A stretch of DNA of 64,000 nt from Pseudomonadota bacterium (GTDB taxonomy: Bacteria; Myxococcota_A; UBA9160; SZUA-336). A program made the translations under genes and the position numbers. Shown here piece after piece: positions 1-8,129 of the stretch. Numbering within the stretch: the first letter of the stretch is position 1; each line of letters begins with the position of its first letter. The notes under the pieces are model-generated. The model was not told the origin of the DNA, made no database searches, and saw nothing but the letters and a program-made list of their open reading frames with translations. The DNA lies in the NCBI GenBank assembly GCA_003247575.1, contig QJZC01000002.1, positions 1 to 64,000 of the forward strand, written 5' to 3'.

Positions 1-7
1 GATCCGC

Positions 8-94
8 TGGTGCCCAGGACTGGAGTCGAACCAGCACGGCCTTGCGACCACTAGAACCTGAATCTAGCGCGTCTACCAATTCCGCCACCTGGGC
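8..94 (-). tRNA. tRNA-Leu (anticodon CAG)
   Basis: Read on the minus strand the sequence folds as a class II tRNA. The acceptor stem is GCCCAGG/CCTGGGC, followed by discriminator A and an encoded CCA (positions 10-8). The D-arm carries the leucine-typical GGCGGAATTGG. The anticodon stem CTAGA/TCTAG encloses the loop TTCAGGT, giving anticodon CAG, and the T-arm loop is TTCGACT. A short variable arm lies between. It is on the same strand as the ABC-F gene that ends about 120 bp upstream; no terminator can be seen because the window begins 7 bases away. Confidence 0.95.
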
Positions 95-212
95 ATTGGA
101 GGGCGTAGATTGGAGCATGTTGCCGGTTCTAGCAAGGTCGGATCCGTCTGGAACTCGACTCCCGTCGAGAATCTCCGCTCCAAGCTCCAGAGGGGAGGGC
201 AGCAGGGATGAC

Positions 213-2309
213 TCAGCCCGGGGCAGCGCTCGAATCCTCGAGGGAAGCTTCGAGCTCCTCCCACTGCTCGTACAGCTCGGAGAGCTGCTCCTCGAGCGAG
301 GAGCGGTCCTCGGTCAGGCTGCGCAGGCGATCGCCGTCGCGCACGACGTCAGGGTGGAAGAGCAGCTGATCGATGTGATCGCGCTCCGTCTCCAGGTCGA
401 TGATGGAACGTTGGATCTCCTCGCTCGTCTCACGAAGCTTACGCAGCGCGTTCTTCGAGACGCGCGCCTTCCGGGAGCCGCGACCGCTCGAGTCGGTCGC
501 CGCGATCGAGCCGGCGCGTGGGTCAAACCGCTCGGCGCCATTCTGAGCGTCCGCGCGCGCAGCTCCGCCATCGCGTGATCGAGTCGCAGTGCCTGCACTC
601 GGAGGTGCTGCGGCTGGCGCGCGGCGCTGCGAGGCCGAGCCGCGCCGGCCGCCTACGGCCCCGGCACGCTGGTCGCGCTCGCGGAGGAAGTCCTCGTAGT
701 TGCCCGAGTAGGGATGAATCTCGGCGAAGTGGCGGACGGACTCCGTCGCAGGCTGCACCTCGAGCACCCGGTTGGTGATCTGGTTGATGAAGTGGCGGTC
801 ATGGCTGATTACCAGCATGGTGCCACCGAAGGAGACCAGCGCGCGTGTGATCACGTCGATTGCTGGGATGTCGAGATGATTGGTCGGCTCGTCCAGAACC
901 AGGAAGTTGGCTCCGCGCAGTAGCAGCTTGGCTAACGCCAGACGCGCTCGCTCGCCGCCGGAGAGGACGCTCACCCTTTTGGTGACATCTTCCCCGCTGA
1001 AGAGAAACGAGCCCAGGAGGTTCCGCAACCGGGGTACCCAGTCGAGCGGTGCATCGGCTTCGATCTCCTCCAGCACCGTACGCGCTTCGTCGAGGGCCTC
1101 GACTTGGTGCTGCGCGAAGTACGCCAGCCGCACGTTGTGGCCGAGCTCGCGCGTGCCCCGATCGAAGTCGAGTGCACCGGCGATGATACGGAGCAAGGTG
1201 GTCTTGCCGGCACCGTTCGGACCCACGAGTGCGATGCGCTCGCCGCGACGGATCTCGAGGTCGAGCGCGTCGTAGATCTGGCGCGTGCCATAGGACTTCT
1301 CGATCCCCTCCAGCCGCAGTACGACGTCGCCCGAACGCGGAGCTTCGGGAAAACGGAGCCGGATCGAGCGACGCTTCTGCTCCTGAGGCAGCGCGTCGCG
1401 CTCGGCCTCCCAGCGGGCGATCTGCTTCTTGCGGCTCTCGGCCTGCGTAGCCTTCGTTGCCTTGGCGCCGAAGCGCTCCACGAAGCGCGCCGCGTGCTCG
1501 ATCTGTCGCTGCAAGGTCTGGCGGCGTGCATCCGCTTCCTCGAGACGACGCTCCCGCTGGGATTCGTAGGCCGTGTAGTTGCCGCGATAGGAGCTCAGCC
1601 GTCCCTGCTCGAGCTCCGCGATGGTATTCGCTTGGCGATCGAGGAACGAGCGGTCGTGCGACACGACGATCACTGCACCCTCGTAGTCCCGCAGCACCCC
1701 CTCGAACCACTCGATCGACGCCAGGTCGAGGTGGTTCGTGGGCTCGTCGAGCAGAAGGATCTCGGGGCGCGCGAGCAACAGCTTGGCGAGCTCGACTCGC
1801 ATCAGCCAGCCACCGGATAGCTCACACAAGGGGCGATCCCAGGCGTCGGGGCCCAGGCCGAGCCCCGTCAAGGTCGAGTGGAGCACCACGTCGGCCTCGA
1901 ACCCCCCGCCCACCTCGAACTCTCGCTGCACCTTGGCATAGCGCTCCGAGAGCGCCGCGTCGGGATCGCTACCGCTGGCCCCCTGGTCGGCGATTTCGCG
2001 CTCGAGCCGCCGCAGCTCTTGCTCGAGCGCGCGCAGGTGAGCCTGCGCGCGGCTCGCTTCCTCGAGAATCGAGTGCGTCGCCGTAGCGTCGATCTCCTGA
2101 CGCAGGTACCCGGTGCGCACCCCCTTTTGCAGGGTGACCCGCCCCTCGTCGTAGCTCTCGACACCGGCGATCACCTTGAGCAAGGTCGTCTTGCCCTCGC
2201 CATTGCGACCGACCAATCCAATCCGCGCTCCGGGATCCACCCGAAGGGAGACTCCGTCCAGCAGAGTGCGGGCGCCAAAGCGCTTGGTGAGTGCAGCCAG
2301 CTCGAGCAT
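213..2309 (-). CDS. ABC-F family ATP-binding protein (Uup/EttA-like)
   Basis: A soluble protein of 698 residues with two ABC ATPase domains and no membrane segments, the ABC-F architecture. These proteins act on the ribosome (translation factors or ribosome protection) rather than in transport. The first Walker A is GRNGEGKT at about residues 34-41 with signature LSGGW. The second is GPNGAGKT near residue 360 with signature LSGGERARLALAKLL. Both sites are followed by LLLDEPTNHLD-type Walker B motifs. A charged helical linker joins the domains. A C-terminal coiled coil rich in Glu and Arg resembles the Uup C-terminal domain. The ATG at 2309 was chosen because the domain begins MLELAALTKRFG; an open frame continues 50 codons upstream but would run into the divergent promoter region. 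Exact subfamily is not decided. Confidence 0.93.
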   Translation of the reverse strand: MLELAALTKRFGARTLLDGVSLRVDPGARIGLVGRNGEGKTTLLKVIAGVESYDEGRVTLQKGVRTGYLRQEIDATATHSILEEASRAQAHLRALEQELRRLEREIADQGASGSDPDAALSERYAKVQREFEVGGGFEADVVLHSTLTGLGLGPDAWDRPLCELSGGWLMRVELAKLLLARPEILLLDEPTNHLDLASIEWFEGVLRDYEGAVIVVSHDRSFLDRQANTIAELEQGRLSSYRGNYTAYESQRERRLEEADARRQTLQRQIEHAARFVERFGAKATKATQAESRKKQIARWEAERDALPQEQKRRSIRLRFPEAPRSGDVVLRLEGIEKSYGTRQIYDALDLEIRRGERIALVGPNGAGKTTLLRIIAGALDFDRGTRELGHNVRLAYFAQHQVEALDEARTVLEEIEADAPLDWVPRLRNLLGSFLFSGEDVTKRVSVLSGGERARLALAKLLLRGANFLVLDEPTNHLDIPAIDVITRALVSFGGTMLVISHDRHFINQITNRVLEVQPATESVRHFAEIHPYSGNYEDFLRERDQRAGAVGGRRGSASQRRAPAAAPPSAGTATRSRDGGAARADAQNGAERFDPRAGSIAATDSSGRGSRKARVSKNALRKLRETSEEIQRSIIDLETERDHIDQLLFHPDVVRDGDRLRSLTEDRSSLEEQLSELYEQWEELEASLEDSSAAPG

Positions 2310-2322
2310 CGAATTCGGCGCG

Positions 2323-2373
2323 GATTCTATCGCATCCGCGATTCTACAGCATCCGAAGCGGTTATTTATCCGA
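2323..2373. repeat. Three ATCCG(A/C) boxes with exact 17-bp spacing, putative operator
   Basis: The 90-bp divergent gap between the ABC-F gene and the Rrf2 gene holds a 17-bp tandem repeat. Units at 2323-2339 and 2340-2356 read GATTCTAtcGCATCCGc and GATTCTAcaGCATCCGa. A third degenerate unit (2357-2373) keeps only the ATCCGA end. The ATCCG core thus starts at 2334, 2351 and 2368. The position suggests a regulator binding site for either divergent gene, possibly Rrf2 autoregulation; this is inference. Confidence 0.45.
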
Positions 2374-2399
2374 GTGTTCCACCGTGCTATTGTGCCCCC

Positions 2400-2993
2400 A
2401 TGCGCGTGACGCAACAGCTCCGGTACTCGCTCTGCGGGGTTTTCGACCTGGCCTACCATCGGGACGATCGACCGACGCGGATCGAGGAGATCGGCCGACG
2501 CCAGGGAATTCCGACCCGGTATCTCGAGCAGATCTTCCAGAAGCTACGCCGCGCCGGTCTCGTGATCAGCAAGCGAGGCCCCGGAGGAGGCTACCTGCTG
2601 GCCAGGCCTCCGGAGCAGATCAGCTTGGCGGACGTGATGCTCGCGATCCAGCCCCCGGTCGTGACTACCACCGAGGCGAGCTCGCACCCCTCGGAAACGC
2701 AGCTTGCTTCCGAGACACAGACTGGCTCGGAGACGCCCCGTCCCTCGGAAGCGCCACCCGCCTGTGCTTCGTCCAAGGGCCAAGGAGAAAGCTCCGCTCC
2801 GGGCAAACCGCCGAGCACACGCGCAGGATGCGGCGAGGACCCATGCGCGGGCTCGCTCGCCTTCGTCTCCGAGGTCGTGGAGCAACGAATCCTCACGGCT
2901 CTCAAAGCGGAAACGATCGCAGGATTGTGCCGGGAGGCGACGCGCCAGGGTGTGCCGCGCACACCCGCGGCCCCGCTCATGTATGAGATCTGA
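2400..2993 (+). CDS. Rrf2 family transcriptional regulator with Ser/Thr/Pro-rich insertion
   Basis: A 197-residue protein. Residues 1-85 form the Rrf2 winged helix-turn-helix (RVTQQLRYSL start, TRYLEQIFQKLRRAGLV recognition region, then the wing GPGGGYLLARP). Family members include IscR, NsrR and CymR, often Fe-S sensors. Here residues 88-141 are a low-complexity stretch with repeated SET motifs, unusual for the family. After it come C144 and C149 (plus C122 and C177), then the usual dimerisation helix FVSEVVEQRILTALKAETIAGL. The Cys spacing does not match IscR exactly, so cluster binding is uncertain. The ATG at 2400 gives the normal N-terminus. It overlaps the next gene by 11 nt, and the neighbouring sulfur genes make sulfur or Fe-S control a reasonable guess. 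Confidence 0.88.
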   Translation: MRVTQQLRYSLCGVFDLAYHRDDRPTRIEEIGRRQGIPTRYLEQIFQKLRRAGLVISKRGPGGGYLLARPPEQISLADVMLAIQPPVVTTTEASSHPSETQLASETQTGSETPRPSEAPPACASSKGQGESSAPGKPPSTRAGCGEDPCAGSLAFVSEVVEQRILTALKAETIAGLCREATRQGVPRTPAAPLMYEI

Positions 2994-3639
2994 GGTCCGC
3001 AGCCGGCACCAGCCGGGCACGTGCGTGCGTGGAGGGGCCGGCGATTCCAGGTCGCCGAGTTCGCGAGAGGCCCCTCGCACGACGCCGGAGCGCGCGCACA
3101 TCGCGGACGACCCGGTGGTTGCGGGTCCCGAGGGAAGCTTGCGCGCGGCTGCGGTGCGGGAGCCTCGAGCACCGGAGTACCGGGTGCCCGCCGAGCTACT
3201 GGCAGAGCTCTACGTCCACGCACGCGAGACCTATCCGGAGGAGTGCTGCGGGCTCATGCTCGGGCCGCGCGGTGGAACACCCTCGAGAATCCTGCGCTGT
3301 ACCAACGTACAGGCCGCGCGGCGAGCCCGGGGCGAGTCGGAGCTGGATGCGCGGCGTGCATTCTGGATCGACGAACGGCAGCTGCTCGCCGCCCAGCGTA
3401 CCGCCGACCTCGAGGGACTCGCGCTCTCGGTCATCTATCACTCGCACACTGATGCCGATGCATACCTCTCGTATGCAGATCTAGCGGGTGCACTCGGCCC
3501 CGATGGAACACCGAGCTATCCGGGCGCGATCCAGCTGGTCGTCTCCGTGCGCGAGGGCCGCGTGCGCGATGCAGTGGGCTTCGAGTGGAACGCTCCGGCA
3601 GCGCGCTTCGTCGGCCGGCCCATCGCTGCCTTTCGATAG
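2983..3639 (+). CDS. JAMM/Mov34-type (M67) metallopeptidase
   Basis: The C-terminal 150 residues carry a JAB1/MPN+ zinc isopeptidase fold. There is a Glu in YPEECCGLMLG, and the zinc motif H-x-H-x7-S-x2-D is visible as HSHTDADAYLSYAD. Bacterial members release amino acids or small molecules from ubiquitin-like sulfur carriers, as Mec does on CysO in mycobacterial cysteine synthesis. The gene sits between an Rrf2 regulator and ATP sulfurylase, which supports a role in sulfur handling, but no sulfur-carrier protein or ThiF/MoeB gene is in the window. The ATG at 2983 overlaps the regulator's stop by 11 nt and gives 218 residues. The first 65 or so look non-conserved, and a GTG near 3184 would begin right at the domain, so the start is uncertain. 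Confidence 0.8.
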   Translation: MRSEVRSRHQPGTCVRGGAGDSRSPSSREAPRTTPERAHIADDPVVAGPEGSLRAAAVREPRAPEYRVPAELLAELYVHARETYPEECCGLMLGPRGGTPSRILRCTNVQAARRARGESELDARRAFWIDERQLLAAQRTADLEGLALSVIYHSHTDADAYLSYADLAGALGPDGTPSYPGAIQLVVSVREGRVRDAVGFEWNAPAARFVGRPIAAFR

Positions 3640-3884
3640 GTGACTTGCTCGCCGATCGGGCGAGACCGCTCGACGGCCCCCTCGGCAGGAGCGCATTTGG
3701 CGAGACAGCCTTGCGCCAGGCGGTCTGGAGCCCGATGATCCGGCCTGTCCGGGAGTTTCCCGGATCCCGGTCCCCTCGCGGGAACCTCCGATGGAGTCGA
3801 TCTCGCGAGCCCGATCCCACCGCGAATGGCGCATAGCGAACGACCGCACGCAGCTGCGGCAGCCAGTAGAACAAGGAGGCACCG

Positions 3885-5042
3885 ATGCCGATCAACCCCC
3901 ACGGCGGCGGAGAGCTCGTCGATCTCCGCGTAGCAGCAGCTGAGCGTGCAGAGCTCCGGGCCCGAGCCGAAGGGCTCGTGAAGGTACAGATGGACGCTCG
4001 CGAGTACACCGATCTGGAGCTCCTGACGATCGGTGGGTTCACCCCGCTCGAGGGCTTCATGACACAGGATCAGTGCAAGGGGGTGGTCGAGGAGATGCAT
4101 CTGCCGGGCGGCGTCCCCTGGACGGTCCCGGTGGTTCTCGGCACGACCACGGAGACCGCGGCGAGGATCTCGGATGGTGACGAGGTTGCCCTGGTTGCGC
4201 CGAGCGGCTCCATTGCTGCCGTGTTGCACGTCGAGAGTCGCTACGAGGTCGATCGCGCCGACGAGGCCCGCAAGGTCTACGGAACCGACGACGGCGCCCA
4301 TCCGGGCGTCGCCGCACTGCAAGCGGCAGACGCGGTGCGACTCGGAGGACGCGTGCGCGTGATCGAGCTCGATCCGGGCGAGTTCCCCAAGTACCGCCTC
4401 GAGCCTCGGCAGACGCGGATGGAGTTCGAGCGACGGGGCTGGGATACGGTCGTCGCCTTCCAGACCCGCAACCCGATCCACCGCGCTCACGAGTATCTGA
4501 CCAAGGTCGCACTCGAGCAGACCGACGGGCTGCTGATCCATCCGATCGTCGGCGAAACCAAGTCCGACGACATCCCGGCCGACGTCCGCATGCGCTGCTA
4601 CGAGGCGTTGATCGAGGGCTACTACAATCCGAATCGAGTCGTGCTGTCGGTGCTTCCCGCCTCGATGCGCTATGCAGGACCGCGCGAAGCGGTCTTTCAT
4701 GCACTCATGCGCCGCAACTACGGCTGCACGCACTTCATCGTTGGACGGGACCACGCCGGTGTCGGAAACTACTACGGCACCTACGATGCTCAGGTGATCT
4801 TCGATCGCTTCGACCGCGATGCTCTCGGGATCGAGCCGCTCAAGTACGAGCACTCGTTCTTCTGCAAGAAGCAGGGTGGGATGGCAACCGACAAGACCAC
4901 GAACTCGGGCAAGGAGGATCGAGTGTTCCTGTCCGGCACCAAGGTTCGCGAGATGCTGCAGGCGGGCGAGGCCCCGCCGGCAGAGTTCACACGCCCCGAG
5001 GTCGCACAGATCTTGATCGAGGCGATGCGGAACGGGAGCTAG
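3885..5042 (+). CDS. sat: Sulfate adenylyltransferase (ATP sulfurylase)
   Basis: 385 residues, typical of the monomeric-type Sat/MET3-like enzyme that joins sulfate and ATP to give APS and pyrophosphate. The ATP-binding QTRNPIHRAHE is at about residues 193-203 and GRDHAGVG at about 287-294. The N-terminal PUA-like domain (YTDLELLTIGGFTPLEGFM) and a zinc-region-like segment around CKKQGGM are also present. There is no C-terminal APS kinase domain. A strong ribosome binding site, AAGGAGG, lies 7 nt before the ATG. No cysC, cysH, aprAB or cysN is within view, so assimilatory versus dissimilatory use cannot be told. The 245-bp gap before it holds small GC stems but no riboswitch I can recognise. 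Confidence 0.96.
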   Translation: MPINPHGGGELVDLRVAAAERAELRARAEGLVKVQMDAREYTDLELLTIGGFTPLEGFMTQDQCKGVVEEMHLPGGVPWTVPVVLGTTTETAARISDGDEVALVAPSGSIAAVLHVESRYEVDRADEARKVYGTDDGAHPGVAALQAADAVRLGGRVRVIELDPGEFPKYRLEPRQTRMEFERRGWDTVVAFQTRNPIHRAHEYLTKVALEQTDGLLIHPIVGETKSDDIPADVRMRCYEALIEGYYNPNRVVLSVLPASMRYAGPREAVFHALMRRNYGCTHFIVGRDHAGVGNYYGTYDAQVIFDRFDRDALGIEPLKYEHSFFCKKQGGMATDKTTNSGKEDRVFLSGTKVREMLQAGEAPPAEFTRPEVAQILIEAMRNGS

Positions 5043-5048
5043 TCGAAG

Positions 5049-6161
5049 ATGCGCGTAGGCGCACTCCGCGAGACCAAGGACCGCGAGCTTCGGGTCGCGC
5101 TGCTTCCCTCCGGAGTGCGCACGCTCGTCGCTGCTGGGCACTCGGTCTGCGTCGAGACCGGGGCAGGGCTCGGAAGCGGCTTTCCCGACGAGGAGTACGA
5201 GGCGGCGGGAGCGCAGATACTCGACTCGCCCGAGGCCGTGATCGAGTGCGCCGATCTGGTTACGAAGGTCAAGGAGCCGACAGCGAGCGAGGTGGCGGCG
5301 ATGCGCCCCGGCCAGATGCTCTTCGACTTCCTTCACCTGGCGCCACTCGAAGAGCTCACCCAGCAGATCCTCGACCAGAAGATCACCGCCATCGGCTTCG
5401 AGACCGTCGAGCTGGCCGATGGGGCGCTCCCCTTGCTGGTGCCCATGAGCGAGGTCGCCGGGCGCTTGGCCGTGCAAGTGGGTGCGCATTACCTGCAGGC
5501 CGATCAGGGGGGCGCCGGCGTGCTGCTGAGCGGCGTCCCAGGCGTGCCGCGGGGGCGCGTCACCATCGTCGGCGCGGGCATCGTGGGGACGGCCGCCGTG
5601 CGCGTAGCGGTCGGTCTGGGAGCAGAGGTGACCGTGCTGGATATCGACCAGCGACGGCTGTCACACCTTTACGACATCTACCACGGCGGCATCAGCACGC
5701 TCTACTCAAACATCGTGAATCTGGAGCAGGCGGTGCACGAGGCGGATCTCGTCGTCGGCGCCGTGCTGCGCGCCGGCGCGCGCTCACCCGTGCTCGTCAC
5801 GCACGACATGGTGCGTCACATGAGCGCGGGCTCGGTGATCGTAGACGTCGCGGTCGACCAGGGCGGCTGCGTCGAGACGATCCGACCGACCTCGCACTCC
5901 AACCCCGTGTACGAGCTCGATGGCGTGCTCCACTACGGCGTGCCGAACATGCCCGGAGCGGTGCCGCGCACCTCCACCCTCGCGCTCAACAACGCGATCT
6001 TCCCGTATCTGATGGAGATCTGTCAGAGAGGGCTCGAACCGGCGCTGCGCGCGCTTCCATCGCTGGCACTGGGCGTGAACTGTTACCAGGGAATGGTCAC
6101 ACACCGCGGTGTCGCCCAGGCGCAGGCGCGCGAGTTCGTGCCGCAGCCCTGGGTGGAGTAG
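5049..6161 (+). CDS. ald: Alanine dehydrogenase
   Basis: 370 residues, full length for Ald, which interconverts L-alanine with pyruvate and ammonia using NAD. The N-terminus [18 protein letters not shown] is family-typical. The pyruvate-binding Lys lies in VTKVKEP and the catalytic His in LHLAP. A Rossmann NAD-binding motif [24 protein letters not shown] is near residues 180-203, and the C-terminal [14 protein letters not shown] motif is intact. It starts 6 nt after sat ends, so the two are probably co-transcribed. It converges with the MglA-like gene, leaving only 10 nt between stops. Confidence 0.96.
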   Translation: MRVGALRETKDRELRVALLPSGVRTLVAAGHSVCVETGAGLGSGFPDEEYEAAGAQILDSPEAVIECADLVTKVKEPTASEVAAMRPGQMLFDFLHLAPLEELTQQILDQKITAIGFETVELADGALPLLVPMSEVAGRLAVQVGAHYLQADQGGAGVLLSGVPGVPRGRVTIVGAGIVGTAAVRVAVGLGAEVTVLDIDQRRLSHLYDIYHGGISTLYSNIVNLEQAVHEADLVVGAVLRAGARSPVLVTHDMVRHMSAGSVIVDVAVDQGGCVETIRPTSHSNPVYELDGVLHYGVPNMPGAVPRTSTLALNNAIFPYLMEICQRGLEPALRALPSLALGVNCYQGMVTHRGVAQAQAREFVPQPWVE

Positions 6162-6171
6162 CGCTCAACCG

Positions 6172-6993
6172 CTACCCGATCGAGAAGCGGATCGACAGCT
6201 CGACCTCATCTCCCGTTCGCTGATGAACGAGTCGGATCGGAAGCTCGATCTCGTTCCCCATTGCCTTGGCTGGCCCCGCGGATTGCACGCTGAAATTCTT
6301 CTGGTCGTCCAGTGAGGTGAGGGCTTGCATCTCGATCCGCGTGGGCGCGGGCACCGCCGGCGCAGGCTTCTCGGTTGCTCTAGGCTCACTCGCAGGCTCG
6401 GGCTCGTCATGCGCCGCCGCTTCCTCATCGGCACGCTTGCGCAGATCGGCCAGAATCAATTTCGATATCGTGGTCAGGCAGGGCAGCACGCCCGTGCCAT
6501 CCGTAGCGACCGCTTCGAACGATGCGGCAGGCTTGAGCTTGATGCTTCGATGCAGGCGCTCGACGGCGTTCTCATCGGCCTCATCGCGATGGTTGTACTG
6601 GATCACGAGTAGGATCTCGCGCAGGCTACGGCCGTGCGCCCGCAGGTTGGACTGCAGCTCCTTCAGCGACTCCAGGGTCGCCGCATAGCGATCCGGGCGT
6701 AGATCGGCCACGAACACGACACCGTCGGCGTCCGCCACGATCTTGCGCCGCAGCTCCGCGGCTTCGGGACTGCCCGGGGCCGCATACACGTGGATCGACG
6801 TCGTGAAGCCGCGGATCTGCCCGAGCTGGACCGGGAGCATCTCGTAGGCGGTCGGAGGAACCCCTTCGACGCGCAGCTCCCCGCGGTGGTCTCGCTTGAG
6901 CTTCCGATGAATGCACTGCACGTTGGCAGTCTTCCCGGACTCCGCAGCGCCGTAGTAGACGAGCTTGGCCTGGATCTCGCCCGTCGTCTGCAT
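6172..6993 (-). CDS. MglA-like Ras-type GTPase with degenerate active site
   Basis: 273 residues. Residues 8-195 align well with the polarity GTPase MglA: P-loop GAAESGKT (15-22), LGQIRGFTTSIHVY, DGVVFVADL, VIQYN and the end region TISKLILADL. Key residues differ. The G3 motif of MglA, VPGQ, reads APGS here (72-75), so the catalytic Gln is Ser. The G4 motif NKRD reads NHRD (134-137). Residues 200-273 are an added Ala/Pro/Glu-rich linker and a short beta-rich tail not found in MglA. No MglB-type GAP is next door. The start at 6993 shares one base with the stop of the upstream repeat protein (TGATG), indicating coupling. It may be a slow or non-hydrolysing GTPase, or a binding scaffold. Confidence 0.82.
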   Translation of the reverse strand: MQTTGEIQAKLVYYGAAESGKTANVQCIHRKLKRDHRGELRVEGVPPTAYEMLPVQLGQIRGFTTSIHVYAAPGSPEAAELRRKIVADADGVVFVADLRPDRYAATLESLKELQSNLRAHGRSLREILLVIQYNHRDEADENAVERLHRSIKLKPAASFEAVATDGTGVLPCLTTISKLILADLRKRADEEAAAHDEPEPASEPRATEKPAPAVPAPTRIEMQALTSLDDQKNFSVQSAGPAKAMGNEIELPIRLVHQRTGDEVELSIRFSIG

Positions 6994-8084
6994 CAGACCT
7001 TCCCCTTCTTCATGAGTATCCTTCGGGCGTGCATAGAGATCTGAGCAGGGATGTCTTTGCTCTTCATGATGAGCTTGAGATCTCCATCGGTCAGATGCCC
7101 GATGAACTTCATGGCGATCGGGATGGGGGTCTTCGGGTTGGTGACCAGCGCGTGCTTGACGGCATGGCTCTTGGTCCATTCGCGCGAACCCCCGATCGTA
7201 CGCAGAATGTCGTCGCTGACCGCCTTGGACTTCGCGAAGGAGATGATCTCGGTCTCGGTCAGCTTCGGGCTGCTGATGGCCGCAGACGAGACGATCTTGT
7301 TGCGGTCTCGCACGAGGATGGCGCGCGCTTCGCCGTTCCCGAACCGCGCCAGCTTGATCTTCTGCATCACGTTCATGTCCTGAATCTGCGCATGCAGACT
7401 TGCGCCTTTGACCTCTTCGTCCGCGAGCGCTTCCGACTCCTCGTCGGACTCGACCAGCAGCTCCTCGGGGAGATCCTTCGGATCGTCCACGTCGCAGGCC
7501 GGTGTCTCTCCGTCGTCGGTTCCGGCTGCAGGTTCGGGAACTTCGGGCAGATCGTGAGTCGAAGTCGCGCTGTCCTGCACGGGGATCCCGAGAAATTCCA
7601 GCATGCGATCCAGGGTGGCGGGGCTCGTCACCGGGTTCTCGCTCAGGGCTTCGAGGAGCTCGGGACAGCGCAGCAGGCGCGTCTGGTTCGCAGCGACGAT
7701 GTCGATCAAGCGCGAAAAGGGGCGCGTCGCGAGCTTGCAGAAGGTGCTATCGGAAGTGGCCGCATTCAGGGCGATCTTCTCGAGGTAGGCCGCGTTATCC
7801 GAGAATCGCTCGGCCAGATCGTCGAGCACCGGGGCAGGCAGCGGGGCTGCGAGTGCCGGCTCCGCGATCTGCTCCGGCAACTCGTCGAGCGTCTGCAGCG
7901 CTCTAGAGCGTACGGACGCATCCGCGTCGTGCGTGAGCACGAACAGAACCGTGGTGATCTGCGGGGGGGGCAGAGGCAGAGAGCCACCCGCCGCCATCGT
8001 GCGCATCGGAACCGGCGTGCCCGGGTCGACGAATTTCTTCGCCGCTCCCAGCCCTTCGATGATTGCTTCGAGATCGACCTCCAC
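6993..8084 (-). CDS. Uncharacterised HEAT-like repeat protein
   Basis: About 363 residues, no signal peptide or membrane span. The N-terminal half has helical HEAT-like segments, for example VRSRALQTLDELPEQI and related units listing 'TFCKLATRPFSRLIDIVAANQTRLLRCPELLEAL'-like repeats. An acidic linker (about residues 165-215) follows, then a basic helical C-terminal domain with LARFGNGEARAILVRDRN and a lysine-rich tail. I do not recognise a catalytic motif. It is coupled to the downstream MglA-like GTPase, so it may be its partner or adaptor. The GTG at 8084 is preceded by GGAGGAG at a proper distance; an earlier in-frame GTG at 8099 is possible. Confidence 0.72.
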   Translation of the reverse strand: MEVDLEAIIEGLGAAKKFVDPGTPVPMRTMAAGGSLPLPPPQITTVLFVLTHDADASVRSRALQTLDELPEQIAEPALAAPLPAPVLDDLAERFSDNAAYLEKIALNAATSDSTFCKLATRPFSRLIDIVAANQTRLLRCPELLEALSENPVTSPATLDRMLEFLGIPVQDSATSTHDLPEVPEPAAGTDDGETPACDVDDPKDLPEELLVESDEESEALADEEVKGASLHAQIQDMNVMQKIKLARFGNGEARAILVRDRNKIVSSAAISSPKLTETEIISFAKSKAVSDDILRTIGGSREWTKSHAVKHALVTNPKTPIPIAMKFIGHLTDGDLKLIMKSKDIPAQISMHARRILMKKGKV

Positions 8085-8129
8085 CCATCTCCTCCGCACG
8101 CAGCGGGCAGCGAAGGGTGAGGCCAGCGA

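Noticed and set aside
3640..3884. Possible riboswitch in the leader of sat
   Set aside because: Several short GC stems (for example CTCC-GAT-GGAG) but nothing matching a SAM, SAH or other sulfur riboswitch core that I could identify.
3516..5489. A 657-codon open frame antisense to sat and ald
   Set aside because: It lies wholly opposite two well-recognised genes; long antisense frames are common in GC-rich DNA, and its composition (many His, Arg, Leu, Val with no domain) looks like an opposite-strand shadow.
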